NCBI GenBank assembly: GCA_043774625.1
Contig: JAYVTG010000060.1
Span: 1-45,982 of the forward strand
DNA: 45,982 nucleotides
Origin: JAAFIP01 sp043774625
Lineage (GTDB): Bacteria; Pseudomonadota; Gammaproteobacteria; Burkholderiales; Burkholderiaceae_C
Reading direction: 5' to 3'
Under the pieces are notes generated by a model, which was not told where the DNA came from, did not search any database, and saw only the letters and a program-made list of their open reading frames with translations. Both the position numbers and the translations under genes were made by a program. Every line of letters starts with the position of its first letter. Position 1 is the stretch's first letter. Positions 24,338 to 32,606 of this stretch are shown here, piece after piece.

Positions 24338-25560
24338 CGACGCACGCTGGGTACACTCAGCACGATTTTGAGCCCAGTAGGGCCGCCGCGCTAGCCCGTG
24401 TGGCCAAGGTCAACCCGCAAAACTACGCTGCAACCCGTAACGCCATCGAGGGCGCAGTCTCTCGCCTGTCGCCCTACATTACCCATGGCTTTGTAGACCT
24501 CACCCAGGTGCTGCGCGAAGTCCACCAGCAGCATACGCTAGCCGTGCAACACAAGCTAGTGTATGAACTTGGATGGCGGGCATATTTTCAGCATGTGTGG
24601 GAGCACTTGGGCGATGCAATTTTTGAAGACTTGCATTCGGGCCCACTGCTCCGCAATGCTTACATAACCCAACTTCCGCAAGACATTCGCCAAGCGCAAA
24701 CGGGCGTGCCAGCTATCGACATGGCAGTCAAAACGCTGTATGCCACCGGCTACCTGCACAACCATGCCCGAATGTGGCTGGCTTCGTACGTGGTGCATGT
24801 GCGGCGCGTTCACTGGCGTGCGGGTGCTGATTGGTTGTTTGGCCATTTGCTTGATGGTGACCTTGCCAGTAACCACCTGAGCTGGCAGTGGGTAGCTGGC
24901 ACAGGCAGCCATAAACCGTACCTGTTTAACGCCGAAAACGTAGCCAAATACGCGCCCACCGACTGGCACAGCCCCAACAGCAGCATTGACACCGATTACG
25001 ACGCGCTGGAAAGGATGGCGCACGGCGGCAAGCTACCACTGTGCACACCAAGCGGTGTAGCCACTACCGAACCAGAGCTATTGCAATCACCACCTGCCAG
25101 TTGCAACTTTACCGACCCCCAGGCTGCGCTTGTCAGTGGCAAGCAGGTGCACCTCATACACCCTTGGTCCTTGGGCGCACTATGGCCAGCAAGTGCTGAT
25201 TTTGAGCAGGAAGAATGTATTTGCGTAGCGGTTTTTCCGGCAGAAAGCGCTACTGCTTGGCCCCTCAACGAGTCACGCTGGCGTTTTATTTTTGACGCAA
25301 TGGCGGGCATCACACCACACCGGTGGTATTGCACAACGCCAGACTTACTTCGGGCGCTGGGCGGCGCAAAGTCTGTGCATGGGTTATCGAACCCACATCT
25401 ACCCGCTGCATGGAGCACTTTACACTTGACAGACGCGCCCAGCCTGTTTGAAAAAACCACCCGACACTACGACTCTTTTTCTAAATACTGGCGGGCGATG
25501 ACACATCGCATAGACACTGTCGATGCACTTTTGGCGCGTTGCTCTAGCGAACCCAGCTAA
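24334..25560 (+). CDS. Photolyase-like protein with N-terminal FAD domain
   Basis: A 408-residue protein. Residues about 40-220 match the FAD-binding domain of photolyases (SRLSPYITHGFVDLTQVL; the TGYLHNHARMWLASYVVHV helix; GDLASNHLSWQWVAGTGSHK). It lacks the N-terminal antenna domain. The C-terminal 170 residues are unlike a classic photolyase but contain an alternating strand-helix region with SRWRFIFDAM, so an antenna-like domain may have moved to the C-terminus. It is coupled to the PhrB-like gene by ATGA. It may be a light sensor rather than a repair enzyme; function unknown. Confidence 0.82.
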   Translation: MTTHAGYTQHDFEPSRAAALARVAKVNPQNYAATRNAIEGAVSRLSPYITHGFVDLTQVLREVHQQHTLAVQHKLVYELGWRAYFQHVWEHLGDAIFEDLHSGPLLRNAYITQLPQDIRQAQTGVPAIDMAVKTLYATGYLHNHARMWLASYVVHVRRVHWRAGADWLFGHLLDGDLASNHLSWQWVAGTGSHKPYLFNAENVAKYAPTDWHSPNSSIDTDYDALERMAHGGKLPLCTPSGVATTEPELLQSPPASCNFTDPQAALVSGKQVHLIHPWSLGALWPASADFEQEECICVAVFPAESATAWPLNESRWRFIFDAMAGITPHRWYCTTPDLLRALGGAKSVHGLSNPHLPAAWSTLHLTDAPSLFEKTTRHYDSFSKYWRAMTHRIDTVDALLARCSSEPS

Positions 25561-26017
25561 GGAGCGAATATACGCAACTTGCACTTGCAACAACAGTGAG
25601 CACAAGCCGCATACGCAGCCACAGCGTTAGCCCATAGACAGGGTAGGCGCGGCGATCTGCAGCGTAACAGGCCACAAGCAGCGCAACGATCACCCACAAT
25701 CCGGCGCTTGGCGCTAGCATGATGGCCAGCCAGGCGCCAAGACTGGGTGCTACGCCCCAAGCAAAAGGCCAAAGCACTTGCGCGCCCGCACTGCGCATGA
25801 CCAAGCCCCAATAGATAGCCCCTAAAAAACTGACAATAGTTGCACCATAGGCAACCAGGGCTTTAGCAAAAATTTCTTGGGTAGTAAGGTCTGCGTACCT
25901 GCCAACCAGCGCAAGGCCCACAAACGGAATCAGCCCGGCAAACCCCAGACCGATCGCCCAAACGGGCGGGGTGAGCGGGGCAGATAAGCTGGTGGCTGGC
26001 AGGCTATTGCTTGGCAT
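25544..26017 (-). CDS. DUF3429 membrane protein
   Basis: A 157-residue protein with several hydrophobic segments and the DUF3429 pattern (FLGAIYWGLVM; GVAPSLGAW; YPVYGLTLWLRMRLVLT). The start was placed at the ATG at 26017 because GAGG lies 6 nt before it; ATGs at 26023 and 26038 are possible. The 3' end overlaps the convergent photolyase-like gene by 17 bp, and the 5' end overlaps the Cys-rich mini-protein gene. It is probably an inner-membrane protein of unknown role. Confidence 0.82.
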   Translation of the reverse strand: MPSNSLPATSLSAPLTPPVWAIGLGFAGLIPFVGLALVGRYADLTTQEIFAKALVAYGATIVSFLGAIYWGLVMRSAGAQVLWPFAWGVAPSLGAWLAIMLAPSAGLWVIVALLVACYAADRRAYPVYGLTLWLRMRLVLTVVASASCVYSLLSWVR

Positions 26018-26186
26018 CTGCATCCTCAGATCGCTCATCTTGCACTGTGCCGTGGGTTTGCGGGTGCAGACCATACGGCACGGGCGGGCACATCTTTTGC
26101 CCATCCCAGCGCTGGCCACACCAACACACGCCGTCGGCGTTGATCAAACAGGTGCCGGTGCCACAACATCTTTCATCATCTTGCAT
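26004..26186 (-). CDS. Cys-rich 60-residue protein
   Basis: A short protein with a dense cysteine cluster: C7, C8, C13, C21, C23 and C33 (RCCGTGTC; GVCWCGQRWDGQKMC), then a polar tail. I recall similar small proteins in related Burkholderiales, but no characterised function. The pattern suggests a bound metal or small Fe-S/zinc knuckle. Its stop lies inside the start region of DUF3429, so the two are probably translated together. No clear ribosome site precedes the ATG at 26186. Confidence 0.7.
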   Translation of the reverse strand: MQDDERCCGTGTCLINADGVCWCGQRWDGQKMCPPVPYGLHPQTHGTVQDERSEDADAKQ

Positions 26187-26271
26187 ATGCCATTGCCGCT
26201 TTGAAATTTTTGCTACACCCTATTGTCCACCGGGAAAGATGCACCGCGCGAAACCTGCACAATACAGTCAT

Positions 26272-27210
26272 ATGCATTTGCTGATTCCCTTCGCCTCCAC
26301 AAGTTCCGACGCTTGCGCGCTATCTTTCTCCACACTCAAGCTACCCCACTTTCGACGCCTCATGCAGCGCATGAAGCTACAAAACAGCGATGCGGGCGAC
26401 GAATACACCCAAAGCCCGCCGCATGAACGCGCTTTAGCTGCCTGTTACGGGCTGAGCGTGGCTGATGGTTGCATTCCGTGGGCTGCGCTCGATTTGGCTC
26501 AAAACCTGCGCCACAGCTATGCCAGCGGCCAAGCCTGGGCGCATGTCACGCCCTGTTACTGGCGCGTGGGGGTAGACAACATCACTCTGCCAGACCCGAG
26601 CAGCCTGCAACTGAGCGAAGCCGACGCACAGGCCGTATTTGCTGCCATGCAGCCCTATTTTGCAGAGGACGGCATTACCCTGTATTACGATTCTTGCGCA
26701 CTCTGGTTCGCCCACAGCCCACTGTTTGAAGCACTGCCCACTGCGTCTTTGGACCGCGTGATTGGCCGCAACATTAACCCGTGGATGCCTGAAGCTGTAC
26801 AGGCCGCGCCGCTGCGCCGCTTGTACAACGAGATGCAAATGCTGCTGTACACGCACCCGGTCAACGATGCACGGCAAGCTGCTGGCTTGCCACCGGTGAA
26901 TGCGTTTTGGGTGAGCGGCACCGGTAGCTTGGCTGCTGCACCGCAAGCGTCTGACGTGCAGGTCATCAACACCCTGCGCACACCTGCCTTGAATGAAGAC
27001 TGGGCCGCATGGGCAGCGGCCTGGCAGGCGATAGACCATACGCAAATGCAGCAAGCCATCCAACATCTTGACGCTGGCGGCGCGCTAGAACTGACCCTGT
27101 GCGGTGAACGCAACGCGCTGCGCTACAGCGGCTTCCAACCCAGCCTTTTCAACCAATTTACCAGTATATTCAGGCCAATGCCAGCGCCAAATATGCGCGA
27201 GCAGCTATGA
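26272..27210 (+). CDS. RpfE-type / putative phosphoglycerate mutase-like protein
   Basis: A 312-residue protein starting MHLLIPFAS, the pattern I associate with the gene upstream of recJ in beta- and gammaproteobacteria, annotated as RpfE-type or as a cofactor-independent phosphoglycerate mutase-like protein. Visible family stretches: PPHERALAACYG, VTPCYWRVGVDNITL, YNEMQMLLYTHPVNDAR and PPVNAFWVSGTGSL. The biochemical role is unproven. The ATG at 26272 is preferred; 26239 is possible. The last ten residues (MPAPNMREQL) are encoded by a dispersed-repeat copy, and the stop overlaps the recJ ATG. Confidence 0.75.
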   Translation: MHLLIPFASTSSDACALSFSTLKLPHFRRLMQRMKLQNSDAGDEYTQSPPHERALAACYGLSVADGCIPWAALDLAQNLRHSYASGQAWAHVTPCYWRVGVDNITLPDPSSLQLSEADAQAVFAAMQPYFAEDGITLYYDSCALWFAHSPLFEALPTASLDRVIGRNINPWMPEAVQAAPLRRLYNEMQMLLYTHPVNDARQAAGLPPVNAFWVSGTGSLAAAPQASDVQVINTLRTPALNEDWAAWAAAWQAIDHTQMQQAIQHLDAGGALELTLCGERNALRYSGFQPSLFNQFTSIFRPMPAPNMREQL

Positions 27211-27222
27211 AATTAATAGTAA
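27180..27222 (+). repeat. Dispersed element forming the rpfE-like/recJ junction, copy 8
   Basis: Plus-orientation copy. Its GCGCGAGCAGCTATGA part provides the stop of the upstream gene and the start of recJ (ATGA), and its AT-rich part encodes the first RecJ residues MKLIVR. Confidence 0.8.
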
Positions 27223-28916
27223 GAGACATTCCCCCCCGCGCCGCCTGGGCGCTTGAACAAGCCGGTGTGCACCCCCTGCTGGCCCGCTTGTATGCTGCGC
27301 GCGGCGTGCTCAGTCCAGAAGAAATGGACGACAGTTTGGGCAAGCTTTTGCCGCCATCCACCATGAAAGGCTGTGCGCAAGCCGCCGTGCTGTTGGCCGA
27401 TGCGATTGCCGCCAACCACAAGCTGTGCATCGTTGCCGACTACGACTGCGACGGCGCAACCGCCTGCGCTGTGGCCATTCGCGGCTTGAAATTGCTGGGG
27501 GCACAGCAGGTCAGCTACATCGTGCCCGACCGTGTAGTAGACGGTTACGGCCTTACTTCACCGATTGCGCAACGCGTCAAAGACAGTGGCGCAGACATGC
27601 TGATTACGGTGGACAACGGCATCGCCAGCGTAGAAGGCGTGGCAACCGCCAAGGCGCTAGGCATGCAGGTGCTAGTGACCGACCACCACCTGCCTGGCAG
27701 CGAACTGCCCGATGCAGACGTGACCGTCAACCCCAACCAACCCGGCTGTACGTTTGAAAGCAAGTCCATCGCAGGTGTGGGCGTGATGTTTTATGTGCTG
27801 CTGGCTTTGCGGGCCGAACTGCGCACACGCGGCGTGTTTGACCAGGCCACACAGCCCAAACTGGACATGCTGCTACCCATCGTTGCGTTAGGCACCGTGG
27901 CCGATGTAGTGAAACTGGATCCGAACAACCGCCGCCTTGTCTCCCAAGGTATAAAACGCCTCAAAGCCAGCGCCTTTCCTGCGGGAGCAGCTAGTCTTTT
28001 TGTAGCAGCAGGCCGCAGACGAGAACTGGCCAGTGCCTTTGATTTTGGCTTTGCACTGGGCCCCCGCATCAACGCTGCAGGCCGCTTGAGTGACATGACG
28101 CTAGGCATCGAATGCCTGCTGACCGACGACCCTGCCCGCGCCGACGAACTGGCCAAAACGCTGGACAGCATTAACCGCGAACGCCGCACCATTGAAGCGG
28201 GCATGCGCGAACAAGCCGAACAAGCCGCAGCCACCATGTTTGACGACAACGAAGAACCGCCGCCCGCAGTCGCCATTTTCGACCCCGACTTTCACGAAGG
28301 CGTGGTCGGCATTGTCGCCAGCCGCATCAAAGACCAGTTGCACCGCCCCACCTTCGTCTTTGCGCCCAGCGGCGCGGCTGGGCAAGAACATTTGCTCAAG
28401 GGTTCAGGCCGCTCGATTGCAGGCTTTCACTTGCGCGACGCGCTGGACTGGATCGCCAAAAAACACCCTGGCGTGCTGCTGCGCTTTGGCGGCCACGCCA
28501 TGGCTGCGGGCTGCACGATTGACGAACAGCACTTTGACACCTTCGAAGCCGCCCTGCAAGAAGTCGCCTTTGCCTGGATAGACAAAGCCACCTTGCAACG
28601 CCGCCTGGAAACCGACGGCCCCCTGCCTCCCGAATACCGCCGCACCGACATGGCCGACACCCTGAACCAAACCGTGTGGGGCCAGGGCTTTGCGCCACCC
28701 GTGTTCTGCGAAGAAGTGCAAGTGCTATCGCAACGCATCGTCGGAGAAAAGCATTTGAGCCTGAAGCTCAAACACCAAGGCGAGCCGGTAGACGGCATCT
28801 GGTTTGGTCACACGACAAGCCTGCCTGCCAAGGTCAAGATGGCTTTCAGGCTAGAGGCCGATGAATGGCAGGGTGTGCGGCGGGTGAAGTTTTTTGTGGA
28901 GGGAATTGAGCTGTAG
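27207..28916 (+). CDS. recJ: Single-stranded-DNA-specific exonuclease RecJ
   Basis: A 569-residue DHH-family exonuclease that degrades ssDNA 5' to 3' in RecF-pathway recombination and repair. Motifs: CIVADYDCDGATA (74-86), the DHH motif at 159-161 (VTDHHLPG), and the DHHA1 motif GGHAMAAG near 430. The C-terminal OB-like domain is present, so the length is normal. The ATG at 27207 overlaps the RpfE-like stop, and there is no independent ribosome site, so translation is probably coupled. Confidence 0.96.
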   Translation: MKLIVRDIPPRAAWALEQAGVHPLLARLYAARGVLSPEEMDDSLGKLLPPSTMKGCAQAAVLLADAIAANHKLCIVADYDCDGATACAVAIRGLKLLGAQQVSYIVPDRVVDGYGLTSPIAQRVKDSGADMLITVDNGIASVEGVATAKALGMQVLVTDHHLPGSELPDADVTVNPNQPGCTFESKSIAGVGVMFYVLLALRAELRTRGVFDQATQPKLDMLLPIVALGTVADVVKLDPNNRRLVSQGIKRLKASAFPAGAASLFVAAGRRRELASAFDFGFALGPRINAAGRLSDMTLGIECLLTDDPARADELAKTLDSINRERRTIEAGMREQAEQAAATMFDDNEEPPPAVAIFDPDFHEGVVGIVASRIKDQLHRPTFVFAPSGAAGQEHLLKGSGRSIAGFHLRDALDWIAKKHPGVLLRFGGHAMAAGCTIDEQHFDTFEAALQEVAFAWIDKATLQRRLETDGPLPPEYRRTDMADTLNQTVWGQGFAPPVFCEEVQVLSQRIVGEKHLSLKLKHQGEPVDGIWFGHTTSLPAKVKMAFRLEADEWQGVRRVKFFVEGIEL

Positions 28917-28961
28917 CCAGCGTGTTATATGCGCAAGCAGCTATTAAATTAATAGTGAATT
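28916..28961 (+). repeat. Dispersed element after recJ, copy 9
   Basis: Plus-orientation copy starting on the last base of the recJ stop codon. Its inverted repeat CTATTAAATTAATAG is the most complete palindrome in the family within this window. Confidence 0.8.
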
Positions 28962-29289
28962 AAACGCTTACCAGCCTACGCAGCAACAGCGTTTGCATAT
29001 CTCTGCGACCATCGACCACCAAATACACCACGACCGTCTTGGCAGTAGTTCGATAGATTAGTCGATACGGTTTGTAGTACACCTCGCGGTATTCTCGTAT
29101 ACCCAAGTCGCGCAACTCCTTGGTCACTGCACCGCGCTCGGGGAACATGCCAAGTGAGTCAACCAGTTTTTCGAGTTTTTCTAGGAGCTGGTCTGCCTTC
29201 AGCGGGGCATCATGGTCTGCTACATAGTCATAGATGTCTTGCAAGTCCGCTTTGGCGTCATCGGTCAACACCACGTCGTGGCGCATCAT
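28960..29289 (-). CDS. RelE/ParE family toxin
   Basis: A 109-residue protein (108 from the second ATG) with the RelE/ParE layout: LTDDAKADLQDIYDYVADHD at the N-terminus, a central LGMFPERGAVTKEL and the C-terminal strand pair KPYRLIYRTTAKTVVVYLV. Such proteins are ribosome-dependent mRNA interferases (RelE) or gyrase inhibitors (ParE); the sequence does not settle which. The start overlaps the antitoxin stop (ATGA), the usual order of antitoxin then toxin. The 3' end abuts a dispersed repeat. Confidence 0.88.
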   Translation of the reverse strand: MMRHDVVLTDDAKADLQDIYDYVADHDAPLKADQLLEKLEKLVDSLGMFPERGAVTKELRDLGIREYREVYYKPYRLIYRTTAKTVVVYLVVDGRRDMQTLLLRRLVSV

Positions 29290-29576
29290 GCCTTGGCGAG
29301 TCCATGGGTACTGCGGCTAAGGCGAATTTGTGTGAATGCCTCTTTGGCGGGAGTGACGCGTCCAGCCTCTACTTGGGCGTTGCCCAAGGCCAGAATTTTG
29401 AGCAGCGCCATGGTTTCTTGGGTTTGCTCGAACGAAGCCAGGTCTTGCAGTACAGCGGTAGCCTTGCCGTTTTGCGTAATCACCATGGGCTTATGGTCGT
29501 TGGCCATATTGCGCATGATTTCAGCAGCGTTGGCCTTGAGGTACGAAACAGGTTGAACTTGATTGGTGAGCTGCAT
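29286..29576 (-). CDS. Phd/YefM-type antitoxin
   Basis: A 96-residue protein with the Phd/YefM DNA-binding N-terminus (PVSYLKANAAEIMRNM and PMVITQNGKATAVLQD) and a C-terminal acidic-to-basic tail that would wrap the toxin. It should neutralise the RelE/ParE toxin encoded next and autoregulate the operon. The start is taken as the ATG at 29576, which begins the conserved domain. There is no ribosome site, and a strong promoter places +1 close to the A of the ATG. Confidence 0.87.
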   Translation of the reverse strand: MQLTNQVQPVSYLKANAAEIMRNMANDHKPMVITQNGKATAVLQDLASFEQTQETMALLKILALGNAQVEAGRVTPAKEAFTQIRLSRSTHGLAKA

Positions 29577-29582
29577 GAACTG

Positions 29583-29611
29583 AATATAAACTGAATTTGG
29601 TTCTATTGCAA
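29583..29611 (-). promoter_or_regulatory. Promoter of the toxin-antitoxin operon
   Basis: Reading the minus strand: -35 TTGCAA (29611-29606), 17-bp spacer, -10 TATATT (29588-29583). The expected start of transcription is about 29576, at the antitoxin ATG. Flanking TTCAGTT direct repeats may be the operator. Confidence 0.65.
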
Positions 29612-29640
29612 CCAACACCACTCAGGTTGGGAGCGTAGCC

Positions 29641-30639
29641 TCAATCGAGCTTAATCCCCAAATCCACCGCCAGCTTTACCCACACGGGCACATCGGTTTC
29701 CCAATCACGGCGCATATCGGCCAGCTTTTTGGGTTTGTTGGGTATGGCAAATGTTTCGCGCAGTTTGGCAGCGCGTTCGGTGTTGGCACCATCTACAGCG
29801 ACTTGCGACAGGGCCTGCAAAATGACTTCGGGGGTACCTGCGGGGGCCATGACGGGCAGCGCGCCTTCCAGCCGCACCAGGCGGCCTGCAACCCCTTGTT
29901 CTGCCAGGGTGGGCACGTCGGGCAGTTTGGGTGAACGGTAATTGCCAGTCACGCCAATAGCGCGCACGCCACGGGCTTGCACGGTGGCAAACGACTGGTA
30001 GCTGCCGATGGCGATTTGCAGTTGGCCCGATGCCAGGTCCACCCACATGGGCGATTCGCCTTTGTAATGGATGGACACGATTTTGGTGCCCTCGCTGCGG
30101 TTGGTTTGGTCGGCCACCATGTGCGGGTAAGAACCTGGCGCATAGGTGCCCATGGACGCGTTGTTCTTTTTGGCAAAGTCAATAAACTCGCGCATATTTT
30201 TCACGCCCAGGCTTTCGGGCACGCCCACCACCAATGGGCCGGATGGAAACACAACAACGGGTGTCAAATCTTTTTCAAGGTTGTAAGGCAGCTTGGCATA
30301 GAGCACGCGGTTTTGCCACACAGTGCCCGACGTGGTGATGGCCAGTGTGTAGCCGTCCGGCGGCGACTTGGCGACATAGTCCAGCGCAATGATGGCGCCC
30401 GCACCGGGTTTGTTTTCTACCACGACAGGCTGGCCCAGCTTGGCGGTGATTTGCTCGGCATACAGGCGTGCCAGTGCGTCGGTCAGCCCGCCTGGCGGAA
30501 AAGCCACTACCAAACGAATAGGTTTGGATGGCCAGTTGCCCTGCTGCGCAAACGCCAAGGGGGCGATGGCAGTCGCGCCCAGCACACCGGCTGCATGGGC
30601 CATAAAGGCACGGCGCGTATCACTTGAATAAACTGGCAT
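29641..30639 (-). CDS. Tripartite tricarboxylate transporter (Bug) binding protein
   Basis: A 332-residue periplasmic binding protein of the TctC/Bug family, which is much expanded in Burkholderiales. Signatures are WPSKPIRLVVAFPPGG, VVVENKPGAGAIIALDYVAK and the PDGYTLAI segment. The N-terminus has a twin-arginine-type signal (TRRAFM) with cleavage near AFAQQ. GGAG lies 6 nt before the ATG. No TctA/TctB membrane genes are nearby, so it is an orphan receptor; the ligand is probably a carboxylate but unidentified. Confidence 0.93.
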   Translation of the reverse strand: MPVYSSDTRRAFMAHAAGVLGATAIAPLAFAQQGNWPSKPIRLVVAFPPGGLTDALARLYAEQITAKLGQPVVVENKPGAGAIIALDYVAKSPPDGYTLAITTSGTVWQNRVLYAKLPYNLEKDLTPVVVFPSGPLVVGVPESLGVKNMREFIDFAKKNNASMGTYAPGSYPHMVADQTNRSEGTKIVSIHYKGESPMWVDLASGQLQIAIGSYQSFATVQARGVRAIGVTGNYRSPKLPDVPTLAEQGVAGRLVRLEGALPVMAPAGTPEVILQALSQVAVDGANTERAAKLRETFAIPNKPKKLADMRRDWETDVPVWVKLAVDLGIKLD

Positions 30640-30753
30640 ACAGTCTCCACAGATTTTTTGTAAATTCAGTCTAGCATGCGTACACCCACGCTTGCCACCG
30701 GGTCACTACCCATGGCATGTCGGCCAGCACGCACTCGCAGTAAAATACGCCTA

Positions 30754-31620
30754 GTGTTATCCAAATCCATCCTCAACGCCGACCTGCACTGCCACAGCGT
30801 AGTGTCTGACGGCACCCTCACCCCCGAAGCTCTGGCCCAGCGCGCTGCTAAAAACGGCGTGCAGTTGTGGGCGCTGACTGACCATGACGAGATTAGCGGG
30901 CAAAAGCGCGCCGCTGTAGCCGCCAAAGCGCAGGGCATGCATTACCTCACGGGGGTAGAAATATCCGTTACCTTTGCGTACGAGACGGTGCACATCGTCG
31001 GCTTGGGCTTTGATGCCGACAGCCCTGGCATGCAAGCCGGGTTGGTGGCTACTCGCGGTGGGCGCGGCGAGCGGGCGCAAGAAATGTCGCGCCAGTTGGA
31101 GAAGGCGGGCATCTACGGTGCGTATGAAGGCGCTTTGAAATACGTGGGCAACCCCGAGCTGATTTCGCGCACCCATTTTGCGCGCCACCTGGTAGAAAGC
31201 GGTGTGTGCAGCGAAACGCATGAAGTGTTTAGAAAATACCTGACCGAAGGCAACCCCGGCTATGTAGAACACCGCTGGGCCAGCCTGAAAAACGCGGTGC
31301 ATTGGATTACCGATGCAGGCGGCGTAGCCGTTATCGCCCACCCGGGCCGCTACAAATTTACGCCGACCGAAGAATACGCACTGTTTAGCGAATTCAAAAC
31401 CCACGGTGGCCAAGCCTGCGAAGTGGTGACCGGCAGCCACACTGCAGCAGAGTTCGTGAAGTACACCGACACCGCGCTCGAATTTGGCTTGGCAGCGTCA
31501 CGCGGCAGCGACTTTCACAGCCCCGACGAGAGCCGCATCGACCTGGGAGCCCTGCCCTACCTGAGCGGCACTTTAAAGCCCGTGTGGGAGCTGCTGGAAG
31601 ATAAAATACAGCAAAAATAG
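30754..31620 (+). CDS. rnm: PHP-domain phosphoesterase (RNase AM / nucleoside bisphosphate phosphatase type)
   Basis: A 288-residue PHP protein with metal-binding motifs DLHCHSVVSDG, LTDHDEISG, a GVEIS Glu, IAHPGRYK and GSDFHSP. It matches the YciV/TrpH (RNase AM) group, whose members remove 5' nucleotides from short RNAs or 3'-phosphate from nucleoside 3',5'-bisphosphates. I chose the GTG at 30754; an ATG at 30676 adds a non-conserved extension. A TAAAAT -10-like box lies 7 bp before the GTG. It is close to a YciO gene, as in E. coli, with one transporter gene between. Confidence 0.85.
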   Translation: MLSKSILNADLHCHSVVSDGTLTPEALAQRAAKNGVQLWALTDHDEISGQKRAAVAAKAQGMHYLTGVEISVTFAYETVHIVGLGFDADSPGMQAGLVATRGGRGERAQEMSRQLEKAGIYGAYEGALKYVGNPELISRTHFARHLVESGVCSETHEVFRKYLTEGNPGYVEHRWASLKNAVHWITDAGGVAVIAHPGRYKFTPTEEYALFSEFKTHGGQACEVVTGSHTAAEFVKYTDTALEFGLAASRGSDFHSPDESRIDLGALPYLSGTLKPVWELLEDKIQQK

Positions 31621-31626
31621 CCGATT

Positions 31627-31669
31627 GCCAGCGTAGATAGTGCGCGAGCAGCTACTTATTTCATAGCAG
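31627..31669 (+). repeat. Dispersed element, copy 10
   Basis: Plus-orientation copy in the gap between the PHP gene and the EamA transporter gene, ending 6 bp before the transporter's predicted TTG start. Confidence 0.8.
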
Positions 31670-31675
31670 ACAGAC

Positions 31676-32596
31676 TTGTCCTCCCTCGCCTTTACCCATT
31701 CTGGTTCCAGCCAACTGCGCATTTGGGGCATTGTGTGCGCCATTGGTGCGGTTGCGTTTTTTGCCGTTTTGGACACCACCAGCCAAATGGTCGGCATGGC
31801 GGCACCCGTGCTGATGGTGCAGTGGGCGCGCTTTACCATGCAAACGCTGAGCGCGTCTGCGCTGCTGCTGCCCCAGCAAGGCTTGGCAGGCCTGCGTGTG
31901 CACCGGCCACGCCTGCAACTGTTGCGTGCCGTGCTGATGATGGGCGTCACAGGCATGGCCTTTGTCAGCCTGCGCTACGTACCCGTAGGCGACTTCACGG
32001 CCATCGCCATGACCATTCCCGTGATGGTGACCCTGGTGTCCATGGTCGTGCTTAAAGAGCGGGTAACGCCAGCGCGTTGGATGCTGGTGGCACTGAGTTT
32101 TGCGGGCACCTTGCTGGTGGTGCACCCCGGCAAAGCAGGCTTTCAGTTGATGTGGCTGCTGCCCTTTGCATTGGCCTTGGTGGGCACCGCTTTTCAGGTG
32201 CTCACCGCTTACATGATGCGTTTTGAAAACGGTGCCACTACGCACTTTTATAGCGGGCTGATTGGCATGGTCATCACGTCTGTGGCCTTGCCTTTTGTGT
32301 GGCAAAACCTGCCCTGGGACATCTGGAAGCTGCTGTTGGTGATTGCCTTTGCATCAAGCACGGGGCACCTGCTGCTGATCATGGCTTACCAGCGCGCTGG
32401 TGCGCCACTGGCCACCGCCTACCAATACGGCCAGCTCCTATTTGCCATGCTGGGCGGTTACCTGGTGTTTGGCCGCGTGCCAGACGGCTTGTCGCTGCTG
32501 GGCATAGCCGTCATTGCCGCGTGCGGTGTGCTGGGCGTGTGGCTCACGCTGCGCGAAGGCAAAGCCGCTACTGCGGTGCCTGTGCTCGATACCTGA
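31676..32596 (+). CDS. EamA/DMT family transporter
   Basis: A 306-residue membrane protein with about ten hydrophobic segments in two EamA halves (PVLMVQWARFTMQ, RYVPVGDFTAIAMTIPV, GHLLLIMAYQRAGAPLATAY). The family exports metabolites or amino acids; the substrate is unknown. The predicted start is a TTG at 31676 with no good ribosome site; no ATG lies in frame before the first helix. The start is just after a dispersed repeat, which may have replaced the original leader. Confidence 0.8.
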   Translation: MSSLAFTHSGSSQLRIWGIVCAIGAVAFFAVLDTTSQMVGMAAPVLMVQWARFTMQTLSASALLLPQQGLAGLRVHRPRLQLLRAVLMMGVTGMAFVSLRYVPVGDFTAIAMTIPVMVTLVSMVVLKERVTPARWMLVALSFAGTLLVVHPGKAGFQLMWLLPFALALVGTAFQVLTAYMMRFENGATTHFYSGLIGMVITSVALPFVWQNLPWDIWKLLLVIAFASSTGHLLLIMAYQRAGAPLATAYQYGQLLFAMLGGYLVFGRVPDGLSLLGIAVIAACGVLGVWLTLREGKAATAVPVLDT

Positions 32597-32606
32597 AAAT
32601 AAAGCA

